A stretch of 64,000 bases of DNA from Enterococcus mundtii (GTDB lineage Bacteria; Bacillota; Bacilli; Lactobacillales; Enterococcaceae), in NCBI RefSeq assembly GCF_003957375.1, contig NZ_CP025473.1, forward strand, positions 2,664,001 through 2,728,000, in the 5' to 3' direction. Position 1 is the first letter of the stretch. Each line of letters begins with the position of its first letter. The translations under genes were made by a program, and so were the position numbers. The notes under the pieces are model-generated. The model searched no databases. It was not told the origin of the DNA and saw only the letters and a list, made by a program, of their open reading frames with translations. This document shows positions 7,564-15,860 of the stretch, piece after piece.

Positions 7564-10500
7564 TTAAACCAAGTTTTCTGCCATTAACTCTGCTTGCGTG
7601 ATTACTAAATCAATGGTTTCTAAATCTGTCTTAAATTTATTTTTCCTCAAAAAACGTTTGATTTCAACTCTCATCCGAGCTTTCTCAGAACTACGTTTTG
7701 TCCAATCAATTGTCATATTTTCTTCAATAGTTTTAGCAATACCTATTGCAATATCTTTTAGAACTTGCTCGTCTTCATCGGAACTTTTAGAGATAACATC
7801 AAAAAAAGCTTTTTCCTCAACTGTCAAGCCTAATTCTTCGCCTTCTTCTTTCATTGTCTTCATATCTTTTGCCAATTCAATTAATTCACGAATGGCAATT
7901 TCAGAAGTAATTCCTCTAGTATTGTATTTATTTATGGATTTTTTCAATAGTTCAGAGTATTTTTCTGCTTGAACAACATTTGTTTTTTGAATAGACTTTA
8001 TTTTTCCTGCTAATAAATTTTCAAGTAGTTGTAAAGCAAGATTCTTCTGTGGCATTTCTTTAATTTCTTCTAAAAACTTATCAGACAAAATAGACAATTC
8101 AGCTTTTTCTAATCCCAGAGAATCGTAAATATCCACGATATCTTCCGTTACAACAGACTTAGAAATTAATTGCTTCAGTTCTTCATCGATTTGTTGAGGA
8201 GATTTAACTCCATCTACAAAGTTCAATTTGATTAAATATACTTTTACAGCTTTAAAAAAGGCAATTTCAGCATTGTATTGTTGGACTTCTTCCTCTGTCA
8301 CACACAAAGCATACGCTCGAGTGATTTCCGTTACTAAATCTTTAAATCTCTTAACATCTTCAACATCATCTAATCCTAAAATATAGTTTGCAGCATTTGT
8401 AATAACTTGTAATTTTTTTGTATAATCTGTTGAATTGAAATCAGAATAATCGAATTTATCTAAAATCGTATTGGTAATCAAATCATATTTTTCTTTGACT
8501 AAATTCACAGCGACTTGGGTATCAATACCTGCTTGTTTTTGGTCATTTGGTGTATATTCTTGTAGAGCATTTTTCAAATTCGGTGCAATCCCAATGTAAT
8601 CTACAATCAATCCGCCTGTTTTGTCTTTAAATACACGATTTACACGAGCGATTGCTTGCATTAAATTATGTCCTTGCATTGGTTTATCAATATACATGGT
8701 ATTCATGCTAGGAACATCAAAACCTGTCAACCACATATCTCGAACAATGACAATTTGAAGTTCATCAGAATCATCTTTCATTCGCTTCGCTAATTTATCA
8801 CGTCTTGTCTTATTCCCAATAAAAGGTTGCCAATAATCTGGGTCACTACTTGAACCTGTCATTACAATCTTAATTTTCCCTTTATCATCATCATCAGAAT
8901 GCCAATCAGGACGAAGTTTAATTATTTCTTGGTATAAATCAATCGCAATTCTTCTAGACATTGTAACAATCATTGATTTACCGAAAGAAGCCTCTTGTCT
9001 CGTTTCAAAGTGTTTCACAAAATCTTGAGCCAATTTTTCTAATCGAGGTTGTGAACCTGTGATAGCTTCTATCCGACTCCATTTTGCTTTCGTTTTTGAA
9101 GCGACATCATCTTCTTGACCTTCCACAATATCTTCTACTAAATCGTCTATATTTAATCCATCAGGAAGTGATACAGGGATGATTCGGCTTTCATAATAGA
9201 TTTTTACCGTAGCTCCATCTTCTACCGCTTGGGTCATATCGTATACGTCTATATAATCCCCAAACACAGCTTTTGTAGACTTATCTGCACTAGAAATAGG
9301 TGTTCCTGTAAAACCAATATAGGAAGCGTTAGGTAACGCATCTCGTAAGTATTTAGCATACCCATATTTAATTGAGCCATCTTTTGCATTCACATCAGCA
9401 CTAAATCCATATTGAGAACGATGAGCTTCATCTGCCATTACAATAACGTTTCGTCTATCAGTTAATACATCCATTTGATTGCCTTCTTTAGGTGCAAATT
9501 TTTGCATGGTACTAAACACAATGCCACCTGCATTGACAGACAGTAATTCTTTTAACTCATCCCCATCATTGGCTTGTTTTGGTGTTTGTCGTAATAAATC
9601 ACTTGATTGACTAAACGTTAAAAACAATTGGTCATCTAAATCATTTCTATCAGTTAAAACTACGACAGTAGGATTGTTTAATTCTTGTACCAACTTCCCT
9701 GTATAAAAAACCATTGATAGGCTTTTACCTGAACCTTGAGTGTGCCAAACAACCCCAATTTTGTTATCTCCTTCAGTGCTAACCGCACATTTTGCTTCTT
9801 CTACTGCTCGATTCACTGCATGGTATTGATGATAAGCTGCTAAAATCTTAATCGTTTTATCCCCATCAGTTTTAAACAAGATAAAGTGATGAAGTAAATC
9901 AAGTAATACTTCTGGATTACACATTCCTTTGATTAGCACTTCTAATTGACTACTAGCTGTTCCATGTTCCACTTTTCCATCAATCGTTCGCCAAACCATG
10001 AAACGTTCTTCATTACTTGATAAAGTTCCTACTTTTGCTTGCACTCCATCACTAGCAACCATAAATTCATTAAACGTTAACAGTGAAGGAATTTCTTGTT
10101 TATATGTCTGTAATTGGTTATAAGCGTCTGAAATACCCACGGCTTCATCCGTAGCATTCTTCAATTCAAACAGCACAATAGGCAATCCATTGATAAATAG
10201 AATAATATCCGTTCTTTTGCGTTGATTATCCTCTTCTACAATAAATTGATTGACAGCTAAAAAGTCATTGTTTCTAGGTTCATTAAAATCAAATAATAAA
10301 ATGCGTTTTGTAACATTCCGACTACCTTCTCGCGTAGGGATTTCAATACCATCTGTAATATATCTATGGAAAGTTTGATTATTGACCGCCATATCGGGAT
10401 GTTTATGGACAGTAATCGTCTTTATTGCATCATCAATTACTGCCATCGGTACATCAGGATTAATTGTTACAAGAGCTTCTTTCAAACGGTCTATCAAAAC

Positions 10501-10641
10501 AACTTCTTTGTAATCTTTCCGTTTAGACATCCCGCTATCTTCTAATTTTTTAGCAGAAACAGAAGTATAGCCCACTTCTTCTAACCAACGTAAAGCGACT
10601 AATTCTAACTCATTTTCATTGAAATAGTATTCTTCGGTCAA
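7564..10641 (-). CDS. hsdR: Type I restriction enzyme, endonuclease/translocase subunit HsdR
   Basis: The 1025-aa protein has the HsdR layout. An amino-terminal PD-(D/E)xK nuclease shows Asp145, Glu159 and Lys161 (in VLFELK). The SF2 motor follows, with QGSGKS at 303-308, DEAH at 404-407, FTGTP and a QAIARVNR box. A helical carboxyl end should dock on HsdM2S. It translocates DNA using ATP and cuts unmodified DNA. The start is TTG at 10641 behind an AAGGAGG seven bases upstream. It is last in the operon after the PIN gene, 24 bp away. All catalytic motifs look intact. Confidence 0.96.
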   Translation of the reverse strand: MTEEYYFNENELELVALRWLEEVGYTSVSAKKLEDSGMSKRKDYKEVVLIDRLKEALVTINPDVPMAVIDDAIKTITVHKHPDMAVNNQTFHRYITDGIEIPTREGSRNVTKRILLFDFNEPRNNDFLAVNQFIVEEDNQRKRTDIILFINGLPIVLFELKNATDEAVGISDAYNQLQTYKQEIPSLLTFNEFMVASDGVQAKVGTLSSNEERFMVWRTIDGKVEHGTASSQLEVLIKGMCNPEVLLDLLHHFILFKTDGDKTIKILAAYHQYHAVNRAVEEAKCAVSTEGDNKIGVVWHTQGSGKSLSMVFYTGKLVQELNNPTVVVLTDRNDLDDQLFLTFSQSSDLLRQTPKQANDGDELKELLSVNAGGIVFSTMQKFAPKEGNQMDVLTDRRNVIVMADEAHRSQYGFSADVNAKDGSIKYGYAKYLRDALPNASYIGFTGTPISSADKSTKAVFGDYIDVYDMTQAVEDGATVKIYYESRIIPVSLPDGLNIDDLVEDIVEGQEDDVASKTKAKWSRIEAITGSQPRLEKLAQDFVKHFETRQEASFGKSMIVTMSRRIAIDLYQEIIKLRPDWHSDDDDKGKIKIVMTGSSSDPDYWQPFIGNKTRRDKLAKRMKDDSDELQIVIVRDMWLTGFDVPSMNTMYIDKPMQGHNLMQAIARVNRVFKDKTGGLIVDYIGIAPNLKNALQEYTPNDQKQAGIDTQVAVNLVKEKYDLITNTILDKFDYSDFNSTDYTKKLQVITNAANYILGLDDVEDVKRFKDLVTEITRAYALCVTEEEVQQYNAEIAFFKAVKVYLIKLNFVDGVKSPQQIDEELKQLISKSVVTEDIVDIYDSLGLEKAELSILSDKFLEEIKEMPQKNLALQLLENLLAGKIKSIQKTNVVQAEKYSELLKKSINKYNTRGITSEIAIRELIELAKDMKTMKEEGEELGLTVEEKAFFDVISKSSDEDEQVLKDIAIGIAKTIEENMTIDWTKRSSEKARMRVEIKRFLRKNKFKTDLETIDLVITQAELMAENLV

Positions 10642-10665
10642 AGATTACACCTCCTTGAATGTTTG

Positions 10666-12054
10666 TTATTTAATTAAATCGTATTCTTTATAAGCTTTTT
10701 TCGCATAATCTATTAAATCAGCTGTTAACTTATTAATTATGTCTTTATTCTCATGATTCCTTCTAAATAATTTCTTCAAGTCTGTTTTAATTAAGGACTC
10801 TTTATTAGGAAAAATATACCAATCCAGAGAAGCAGACCTCTCTATAACATCAATAATTTCCTCTGACTTAGTTAAAACCTTCTCATCTAATTTTAAAATG
10901 ACGAAATTAATTTTTTCAGGTTTTAATATTCCTGATACGTAATCTTCAGAATCTCTTTTTTGTGTTTCACTCATTTTAGTAGGTGCATCAATACTTGGTT
11001 CTAAAGAAGGGACATCGTATTCCTCGCTAAAAGTCATTGAAAAATCTTCTATCTCAAAAGCTTCAATAGTCTTTCCATTAAGTAATTTAGCAGTGGTTTC
11101 AATTAAGTGAATATCCTTTATTTCCTCACTAAAAGACAGTTCGAACTTGAGCATAACATCTAATTCATAGTGTATTCCTGCATCATCTAAAATGACTTTT
11201 GCTGGAATAGTCAATTGAAACAATGATTCATTCACTTCATAGAAAAAATACTCATCTGAAAATTTAAGATTAATCTCTGTAAATTCATTTCCAGAAACCA
11301 CTACAGTTTGAAAACTAATGGCCTTTAATTCTTCAAAAAATGATTCTTTGATAGAAAAGAATTCTTCTTTTACACACTGAATCCTATAAAGTTCTTCTTT
11401 GTTATTTACAGCTTCATCAATAATGTTGGGAGTTTTTTCTAAGTCTTCAGCTTCCATAAAAATAATATTTTTATCTGTTAAATCTAGGAATTCTCTAACT
11501 AACTCTTTTTGTCTTATCAAAAAATCTCTGTCTCTGGTAATGTATATATATTGCCCAACATGTTTCTGACTGAATTCAATTAGAGATTCCCAAATAAGAG
11601 CATCCTTGAACCCTTTATCTGAATTGCCTTTTGTTCCTCTAAAAGGTGCTTTTTTATTTAATGCTCTGTTGACAATATTTGAAAATTTATTTTCATTACA
11701 AATTTTTAAAGTTTCTATACTATTAACATTAATAAACTCCGTTACTAATTCTTCAATTTTTTCGGAATAGTTAATTTGCAACGGTTCATTTAAATCTATA
11801 AAATACAAAGTTTCCATTTTTTCGTATAAATTTTTCAACTCTTTATAAGATTCTTCGAAATTCTCTACTTGTTGCTTTTTCAATTCTTCAATAACTATTT
11901 CAGGAATAAGTATTTGATAATTCTCAGATAAATCATTTTTCTCTATTTTATTAATCAACTCCATTAATCTATTATGGATGGCGAAATGTCCGTATTCCAT
12001 ATTCTTATCGCTCACTCTTAAGGCGTTAGAATCGAATATTAGAAATGTTTTCAT
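10666..12054 (-). CDS. PIN-domain nuclease-like protein inside the hsd operon
   Basis: The 462-aa protein has a PIN-like domain in its first ~200 residues: Asp8 in IFDSNA, Glu56 in PEIVIEELKK, Asp151 in KGFKDALIWE and Asp175/Asp177 in ITRDRDF, the usual acidic metal-binding set. It resembles the PIN-like DUF4935 group. Residues ~210-462 are acidic and helical with no motif I recognise. Its ATG overlaps the hsdS stop (TAATG), with a GGAGAGG site inside hsdS, so production is coupled to the specificity subunit. PIN domains are mostly RNases. The gene holds the place of prrC in the E. coli prrABCD locus (hsdM, hsdS, nuclease, hsdR). An RNA-cleaving partner guarded by the restriction enzyme is an inference. 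Confidence 0.8.
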   Translation of the reverse strand: MKTFLIFDSNALRVSDKNMEYGHFAIHNRLMELINKIEKNDLSENYQILIPEIVIEELKKQQVENFEESYKELKNLYEKMETLYFIDLNEPLQINYSEKIEELVTEFINVNSIETLKICNENKFSNIVNRALNKKAPFRGTKGNSDKGFKDALIWESLIEFSQKHVGQYIYITRDRDFLIRQKELVREFLDLTDKNIIFMEAEDLEKTPNIIDEAVNNKEELYRIQCVKEEFFSIKESFFEELKAISFQTVVVSGNEFTEINLKFSDEYFFYEVNESLFQLTIPAKVILDDAGIHYELDVMLKFELSFSEEIKDIHLIETTAKLLNGKTIEAFEIEDFSMTFSEEYDVPSLEPSIDAPTKMSETQKRDSEDYVSGILKPEKINFVILKLDEKVLTKSEEIIDVIERSASLDWYIFPNKESLIKTDLKKLFRRNHENKDIINKLTADLIDYAKKAYKEYDLIK

Positions 12055-13322
12055 TAATACACCTCTCCATCTTCCACTAGTCCTATTTCACCAGATAGTA
12101 ATTTAGGTAATAACGAATCTCTTAATTCCGTCAGTGTCTTTATTTCATTGGATAGCACGATTAACTTATCAAACATAATGCCGATATCTTTTTGAAATTT
12201 AATCAGCTGTTCTTTATCGGGAGAAACAACTTTTAATCTATTTAAATTTGATTGCGATATTTTTGGTTGCACAGCACCTGTAACAATTCCTGAAACATTT
12301 GTTTGTTTAAACCATAGATACAGCCATTCAGTGGATACGTCACCCTTTCCTTTAAGGACATGAGCATGATTATTAACCCAAAACTTTCCCCAAACATATT
12401 GCAAAACTGGATTGCCATCTTTGGTAATCACAGTCCCATCTTCCCCAAGGAGTAGATGAGTCCCTTCAAATAAGAAATCATCAACATAGTCCATAAGTGA
12501 GGCCGCGCCGTAATAAGGATACACACCATTTCTTTTCTCACGTTGCATCTTAGAAAGTGGTACTCTTTTTCTGTCAAAATTTTCCATTAGATTACTAATT
12601 GTATTAACGTGCCATCCCTCAGGAATTCCCCCTAATTCACTATCAACCATCTTTCCACCACTTGATTTATATGGATTTCCATTTTCATCAGGAAATTCAA
12701 AATCAACAAACCATCGTTTGAACAATGTAGAGGCTAGTTCTTCAAGGTTAGAAATAATTTGATTGTTTAATTCAATTTTGGAGTCCAGATATCTTAACTT
12801 ATCTACAATTTTATCTTGTTCTTCAATAGTTGGAATTAAAATTTCCATACCCATGACTTTTGATTTATTGAGTTCAACTTGACCTGTAGAACCAGCTAAA
12901 AGAGTATTTAAAATATATGATTGAAATCTTACATCCGAAAGCTGATAATATAGAAACTTACTTCTCAATACCTCTTCTTCTGACCTAATAATCGTCACAT
13001 GAGAGTCTGCGAACATTCTAACTTTAGGATGATTGGAAAAATGGAAAACCCTTCCAACAGTTCCAACCCCTGTCGAATTTAAAACTATATCATTTTTTTT
13101 AATAAAATATTTTTCATCCACTGGAAAATCTGGATTATGATATCTTAAATTTTCATGTTGAATACTACCCCATCTTATAGCTTTTTGATTCAGAGTAAAA
13201 ATATTACTCAATTCAACATACTTTGGTTGTTTCCCTCTGGATACAAATTTTGATACTTCTTCTAAACGCTTTACTTGCCAGCTATTAGGTGTATTGTTGC
13301 TAATTAATGGATTATATATCAT
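12054..13322 (-). CDS. hsdS: Type I restriction-modification specificity subunit HsdS
   Basis: The 422-aa protein has two target-recognition halves. Each half ends in a conserved helical segment: one around residue 200 with LASTLFKRWFVDFEFP, the other at the carboxyl end with ELRDSLLPKLLSGEI. It sets the split DNA target of the HsdM2S methylase and the full restriction complex. I chose the ATG at 13322, preceded by GGAGG at eight bases; it overlaps the hsdM stop by 11 bases (ATGATATATAA). Both recognition domains are full length, and no second or silent hsdS copy lies nearby, so shuffling by inversion is not evident. Confidence 0.93.
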   Translation of the reverse strand: MIYNPLISNNTPNSWQVKRLEEVSKFVSRGKQPKYVELSNIFTLNQKAIRWGSIQHENLRYHNPDFPVDEKYFIKKNDIVLNSTGVGTVGRVFHFSNHPKVRMFADSHVTIIRSEEEVLRSKFLYYQLSDVRFQSYILNTLLAGSTGQVELNKSKVMGMEILIPTIEEQDKIVDKLRYLDSKIELNNQIISNLEELASTLFKRWFVDFEFPDENGNPYKSSGGKMVDSELGGIPEGWHVNTISNLMENFDRKRVPLSKMQREKRNGVYPYYGAASLMDYVDDFLFEGTHLLLGEDGTVITKDGNPVLQYVWGKFWVNNHAHVLKGKGDVSTEWLYLWFKQTNVSGIVTGAVQPKISQSNLNRLKVVSPDKEQLIKFQKDIGIMFDKLIVLSNEIKTLTELRDSLLPKLLSGEIGLVEDGEVY

Positions 13323-14835
13323 ACCCAATCCCTCCAAGTGCTTTTCGGATGTCTTCTTCTAATTGATGAGATTGAATAAATTGTTCAGATAACAATGTAG
13401 TTAATCGTTCCATTTTTTCTTCAAATGGCTCAGAATCTGCTACATCATCTTCTAAACCTACATAACGACCAGGAGTCAAAATATAGTCTTGCTCCTTAAC
13501 AGTTTCCAATGAAGCTGATGAACAAAAACCTGCTACATCATCATAATCTTTGTCGTTGGTTCCCTTCCATGCATGATAAGCATCTGCCACTTTTTTAATA
13601 TCTTTTTCGCTAAACTCTTTTGTTGTTCTATCAGCCATAAACCCTTCATTTCTGGCATCAATAAATAAAATTTCACCTTGATGATTGCGTTCATTTTTTT
13701 TTGCTTTGGATTTTGTTACAAACCACAAACATGCTGGAATTTGAGTGTTATAAAACATTTGACTTGGCAAGGTCACAATACATTCTACTAAATCATTTTC
13801 AATTAGATTTTTACGAATTTCAAACTCATCTTTTGTCGCTGTAGACATACTTCCATTGGCTAATACAAAACCCGCAGTTCCTTCTGGTGCTAATTTAGAC
13901 ACCATATGTTGAATCCAAGCATAATTCGCATTATTTTTTGGTGGTGTGCCATATTTCCAACGAGAATCTTCTAGTAGCTTTTCTTGTCCCCAATCGCTGA
14001 TATTAAAGGGAGGGTTGGCCAAAATATAGTCCGCTCTCAACCCTTTGTGTAAATCATTTTGGAATGTATCAGCATTATGGGTGCCGATATTTCCGTCAAT
14101 TCCTCTGATTGCAAGATTCATTTTACAAAGTTGCCATGTTGTTGGATTAAATTCTTGTCCATAAACGGAAATGTCGCCAATTTTCCCTTGATGCTTTTCT
14201 ACAAATTTTTCCGATTGGATAAACATTCCCCCTGCTCCACAACAAGGGTCATAAATACGCCCTGCATATGGCTCTAACATTTCAACTAATAACGAAACGA
14301 CTGAACGTGGGGTGTAAAATTCCCCTCCACCTTTTCCTTCCGCATTTGCAAATTTACCAAGAAAATACTCATAGGTTCTTCCTAAAGTGTCAGTTTTGCG
14401 GTTTTCTGAATCCCCTACTTTAATATTAGTAATTAAATCAACCGTTTCTCCTAAACGAGTTTTATCCAATTGAGGTCTTGAATAGTTTTTAGGTAATACA
14501 TTTTTCAAAGATGGATTCTCTTTTTCTATAGCAATCATCGCTTCATCAATTGTTTCGCCAATTTTTGGTGTTTTGGCATCACGATTAATTTTTTCCCATC
14601 TTGCTTCAGCAGGTACCCAAAAAATATTATCAGCCAAATATTCATCTTTATCTTCCGGATCCGCATACTCATCTTTGGTTAGTTTTTCATACTTTTCTTC
14701 AAAACTGTCTGAAACATATTTTAAAAATATTAATCCTAAAACGACATTTTTATACTCTGAAGCATCCATGCTTCCTCTTAGTTTATCTGCAGCTGCCCAC
14801 AGTTTATCTTCAATTTTAAGTTCTGCTGAGACCAT
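13312..14835 (-). CDS. hsdM: Type I DNA adenine methyltransferase HsdM
   Basis: The 507-aa N6-adenine methylase has the amino-terminal HsdM helical domain, the SAM motif DPCCGAGG at 196-203 and the catalytic NPPF at 274-277. It methylates the HsdS-defined target and protects host DNA. It is the first gene of the operon; a GGAGG lies nine bases before the ATG and a TATAAT box about 35 bases upstream. Nothing looks broken. Confidence 0.97.
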   Translation of the reverse strand: MVSAELKIEDKLWAAADKLRGSMDASEYKNVVLGLIFLKYVSDSFEEKYEKLTKDEYADPEDKDEYLADNIFWVPAEARWEKINRDAKTPKIGETIDEAMIAIEKENPSLKNVLPKNYSRPQLDKTRLGETVDLITNIKVGDSENRKTDTLGRTYEYFLGKFANAEGKGGGEFYTPRSVVSLLVEMLEPYAGRIYDPCCGAGGMFIQSEKFVEKHQGKIGDISVYGQEFNPTTWQLCKMNLAIRGIDGNIGTHNADTFQNDLHKGLRADYILANPPFNISDWGQEKLLEDSRWKYGTPPKNNANYAWIQHMVSKLAPEGTAGFVLANGSMSTATKDEFEIRKNLIENDLVECIVTLPSQMFYNTQIPACLWFVTKSKAKKNERNHQGEILFIDARNEGFMADRTTKEFSEKDIKKVADAYHAWKGTNDKDYDDVAGFCSSASLETVKEQDYILTPGRYVGLEDDVADSEPFEEKMERLTTLLSEQFIQSHQLEEDIRKALGGIGYDI

Positions 14836-14870
14836 TATTTACTTCCTCCTAATCATTGTCATACTTTATT

Positions 14871-14876
14871 ATTATA
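14871..14876 (-). promoter_or_regulatory. Minus-10 of the hsd operon promoter
   Basis: A perfect TATAAT on the minus strand lies 36 bases upstream of the hsdM start. No close minus-35 sits at the ideal distance; TTGTCC is about 20 bases away. Confidence 0.5.
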
Positions 14877-14903
14877 ACAGCTTTTAAGAAGTTTTAGGAC
14901 AAC

Positions 14904-14933
14904 AAAAAAACCCATTCAAAATAGAGTGGGTTT
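14904..14933 (-). terminator. Terminator overlapping the end of the 73-aa gene
   Basis: On the minus strand AAACCCACTC pairs with GAATGGGTTT, followed by seven T. The stop codon of the gene at 14916 lies within the stem. It insulates the hsd operon from upstream transcription. Confidence 0.8.
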
Positions 14934-15137
14934 ATCCGTTTGAAATTTTTGAGACATATGATAATGCAAAGCAATGGCTCTAGAACTCTCCTCTGTATAA
15001 ACTGAAAAATCATAGTTTTCTTTTAACTCATCCATCAATGCTTGTAATTTCTCATTATACTGTTTTGGATAATAATTCTTTTTCCTCAAATGATGGAAAT
15101 CTTTTTCGATTTCCACGTAAGTACGCTTTGTATTCAT
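14916..15137 (-). CDS. Small hypothetical protein (73 aa)
   Basis: This is a charged, probably helical 73-aa protein with no membrane segment and no motif I recognise (EIEKDFHHLRKKNYYPKQYN, then a second helix). The upstream ribosome site is weak (GGATGATG). Support comes from its own terminator and from a similar small gene 80 bp upstream in the same direction. A role in element maintenance or control is possible but unproven. Confidence 0.6.
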   Translation of the reverse strand: MNTKRTYVEIEKDFHHLRKKNYYPKQYNEKLQALMDELKENYDFSVYTEESSRAIALHYHMSQKFQTDKPTLF

Positions 15138-15218
15138 TTTAATGCATCATCCTTATTTAACTTAATCAATTATATCTATAAATACCAATAAATCAAATTT
15201 ATTAATTTGTCTCTCTTA

Positions 15219-15437
15219 TTAAAAATACGCAATAGCTTCATTATCGTTTAAATTAGTTTCTATAATAATTAGTTCACTTCCGTTACTTTCTAAAGTTTTT
15301 TCAACAATCGTTTGAACCTTTTCTCTGAATATTTGATTACCTATATAATCATTCGACAATGAATCTAACGCTAGTAAAGAGAAGATAGCTTGTTGATAAT
15401 TCAAATTTGATTTAATAATTGTTACTGTTTCCTTCAC
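15219..15437 (-). CDS. Small hypothetical protein (72 aa)
   Basis: This 72-aa protein starts with GTG at 15437 behind a strong GGAGG eight bases upstream. It is acidic and mixed helix/strand (KSNLNYQQAIFSLLALDSL; ELIIIETNLNDNEAIAYF) and is cytoplasmic. I do not recognise the family. It may be co-transcribed with the 73-aa gene downstream. Confidence 0.65.
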   Translation of the reverse strand: MKETVTIIKSNLNYQQAIFSLLALDSLSNDYIGNQIFREKVQTIVEKTLESNGSELIIIETNLNDNEAIAYF

Positions 15438-15860
15438 GTTATTGACCTCCTTATCTTTTATAGGTCCAGAAGACTACCATCCTTTAAAACTATAGTCAAT
15501 ATGTGCTATGTAACATTATCTGCGTATTTCCAATAAAATCGACTTGAAAATCGAGCCACTTAAAAGCCCATATTATCAATGGTTTTATGATTGTTGACAA
15601 AATCAACAAATTATTGAAATATCAATGTTTCGAGGCACTATTTCCCAAAAAACACCTCTCACACCACGCAAAGAAATTTTTGTGGGGAATTACTCACTAA
15701 CTTTTATCTGAGAGGTATTTTTTTATGTAGCAACCAGTTTTTGAATAAATAAAAAGACCACAAAGTTATTAAAACTTGCGGTCTTTTCAACGCTTTGGAT
15801 AATATATAGTTATAGATATCAACTCTCTAACCCTTTCCTAACAAATGGAAAATAAATCCA
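15438..15860. other. Gene-free 420 bp with inverted repeats and a terminator
   Basis: No gene is seen. It holds a TTGTTGA/TCAACAA dyad at 15591-15609 and a widely spaced ACCTCTCA/TGAGAGGT pair (about 15652-15716). A bidirectional terminator-like hairpin at 15751-15787 (AAAGACC, GGTCTTT) would end the replication gene. Repeats of this sort next to a replication gene could be an origin or transfer site; that is inference only. Confidence 0.4.
15751..15787 (-). terminator. Terminator after the primase-like gene
   Basis: GAAAAGACCGCAAGTTTT pairs with AACTTTGTGGTCTTTTT on the minus strand and ends in T. It lies about 75 bases beyond the replication gene stop and would work in both directions. Confidence 0.75.

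Noticed and set aside
12054-13322. Phase-variable hsdS
   Set aside because: Only one hsdS with no inverted silent copy in the window; the short recombinase is 10 kb away.
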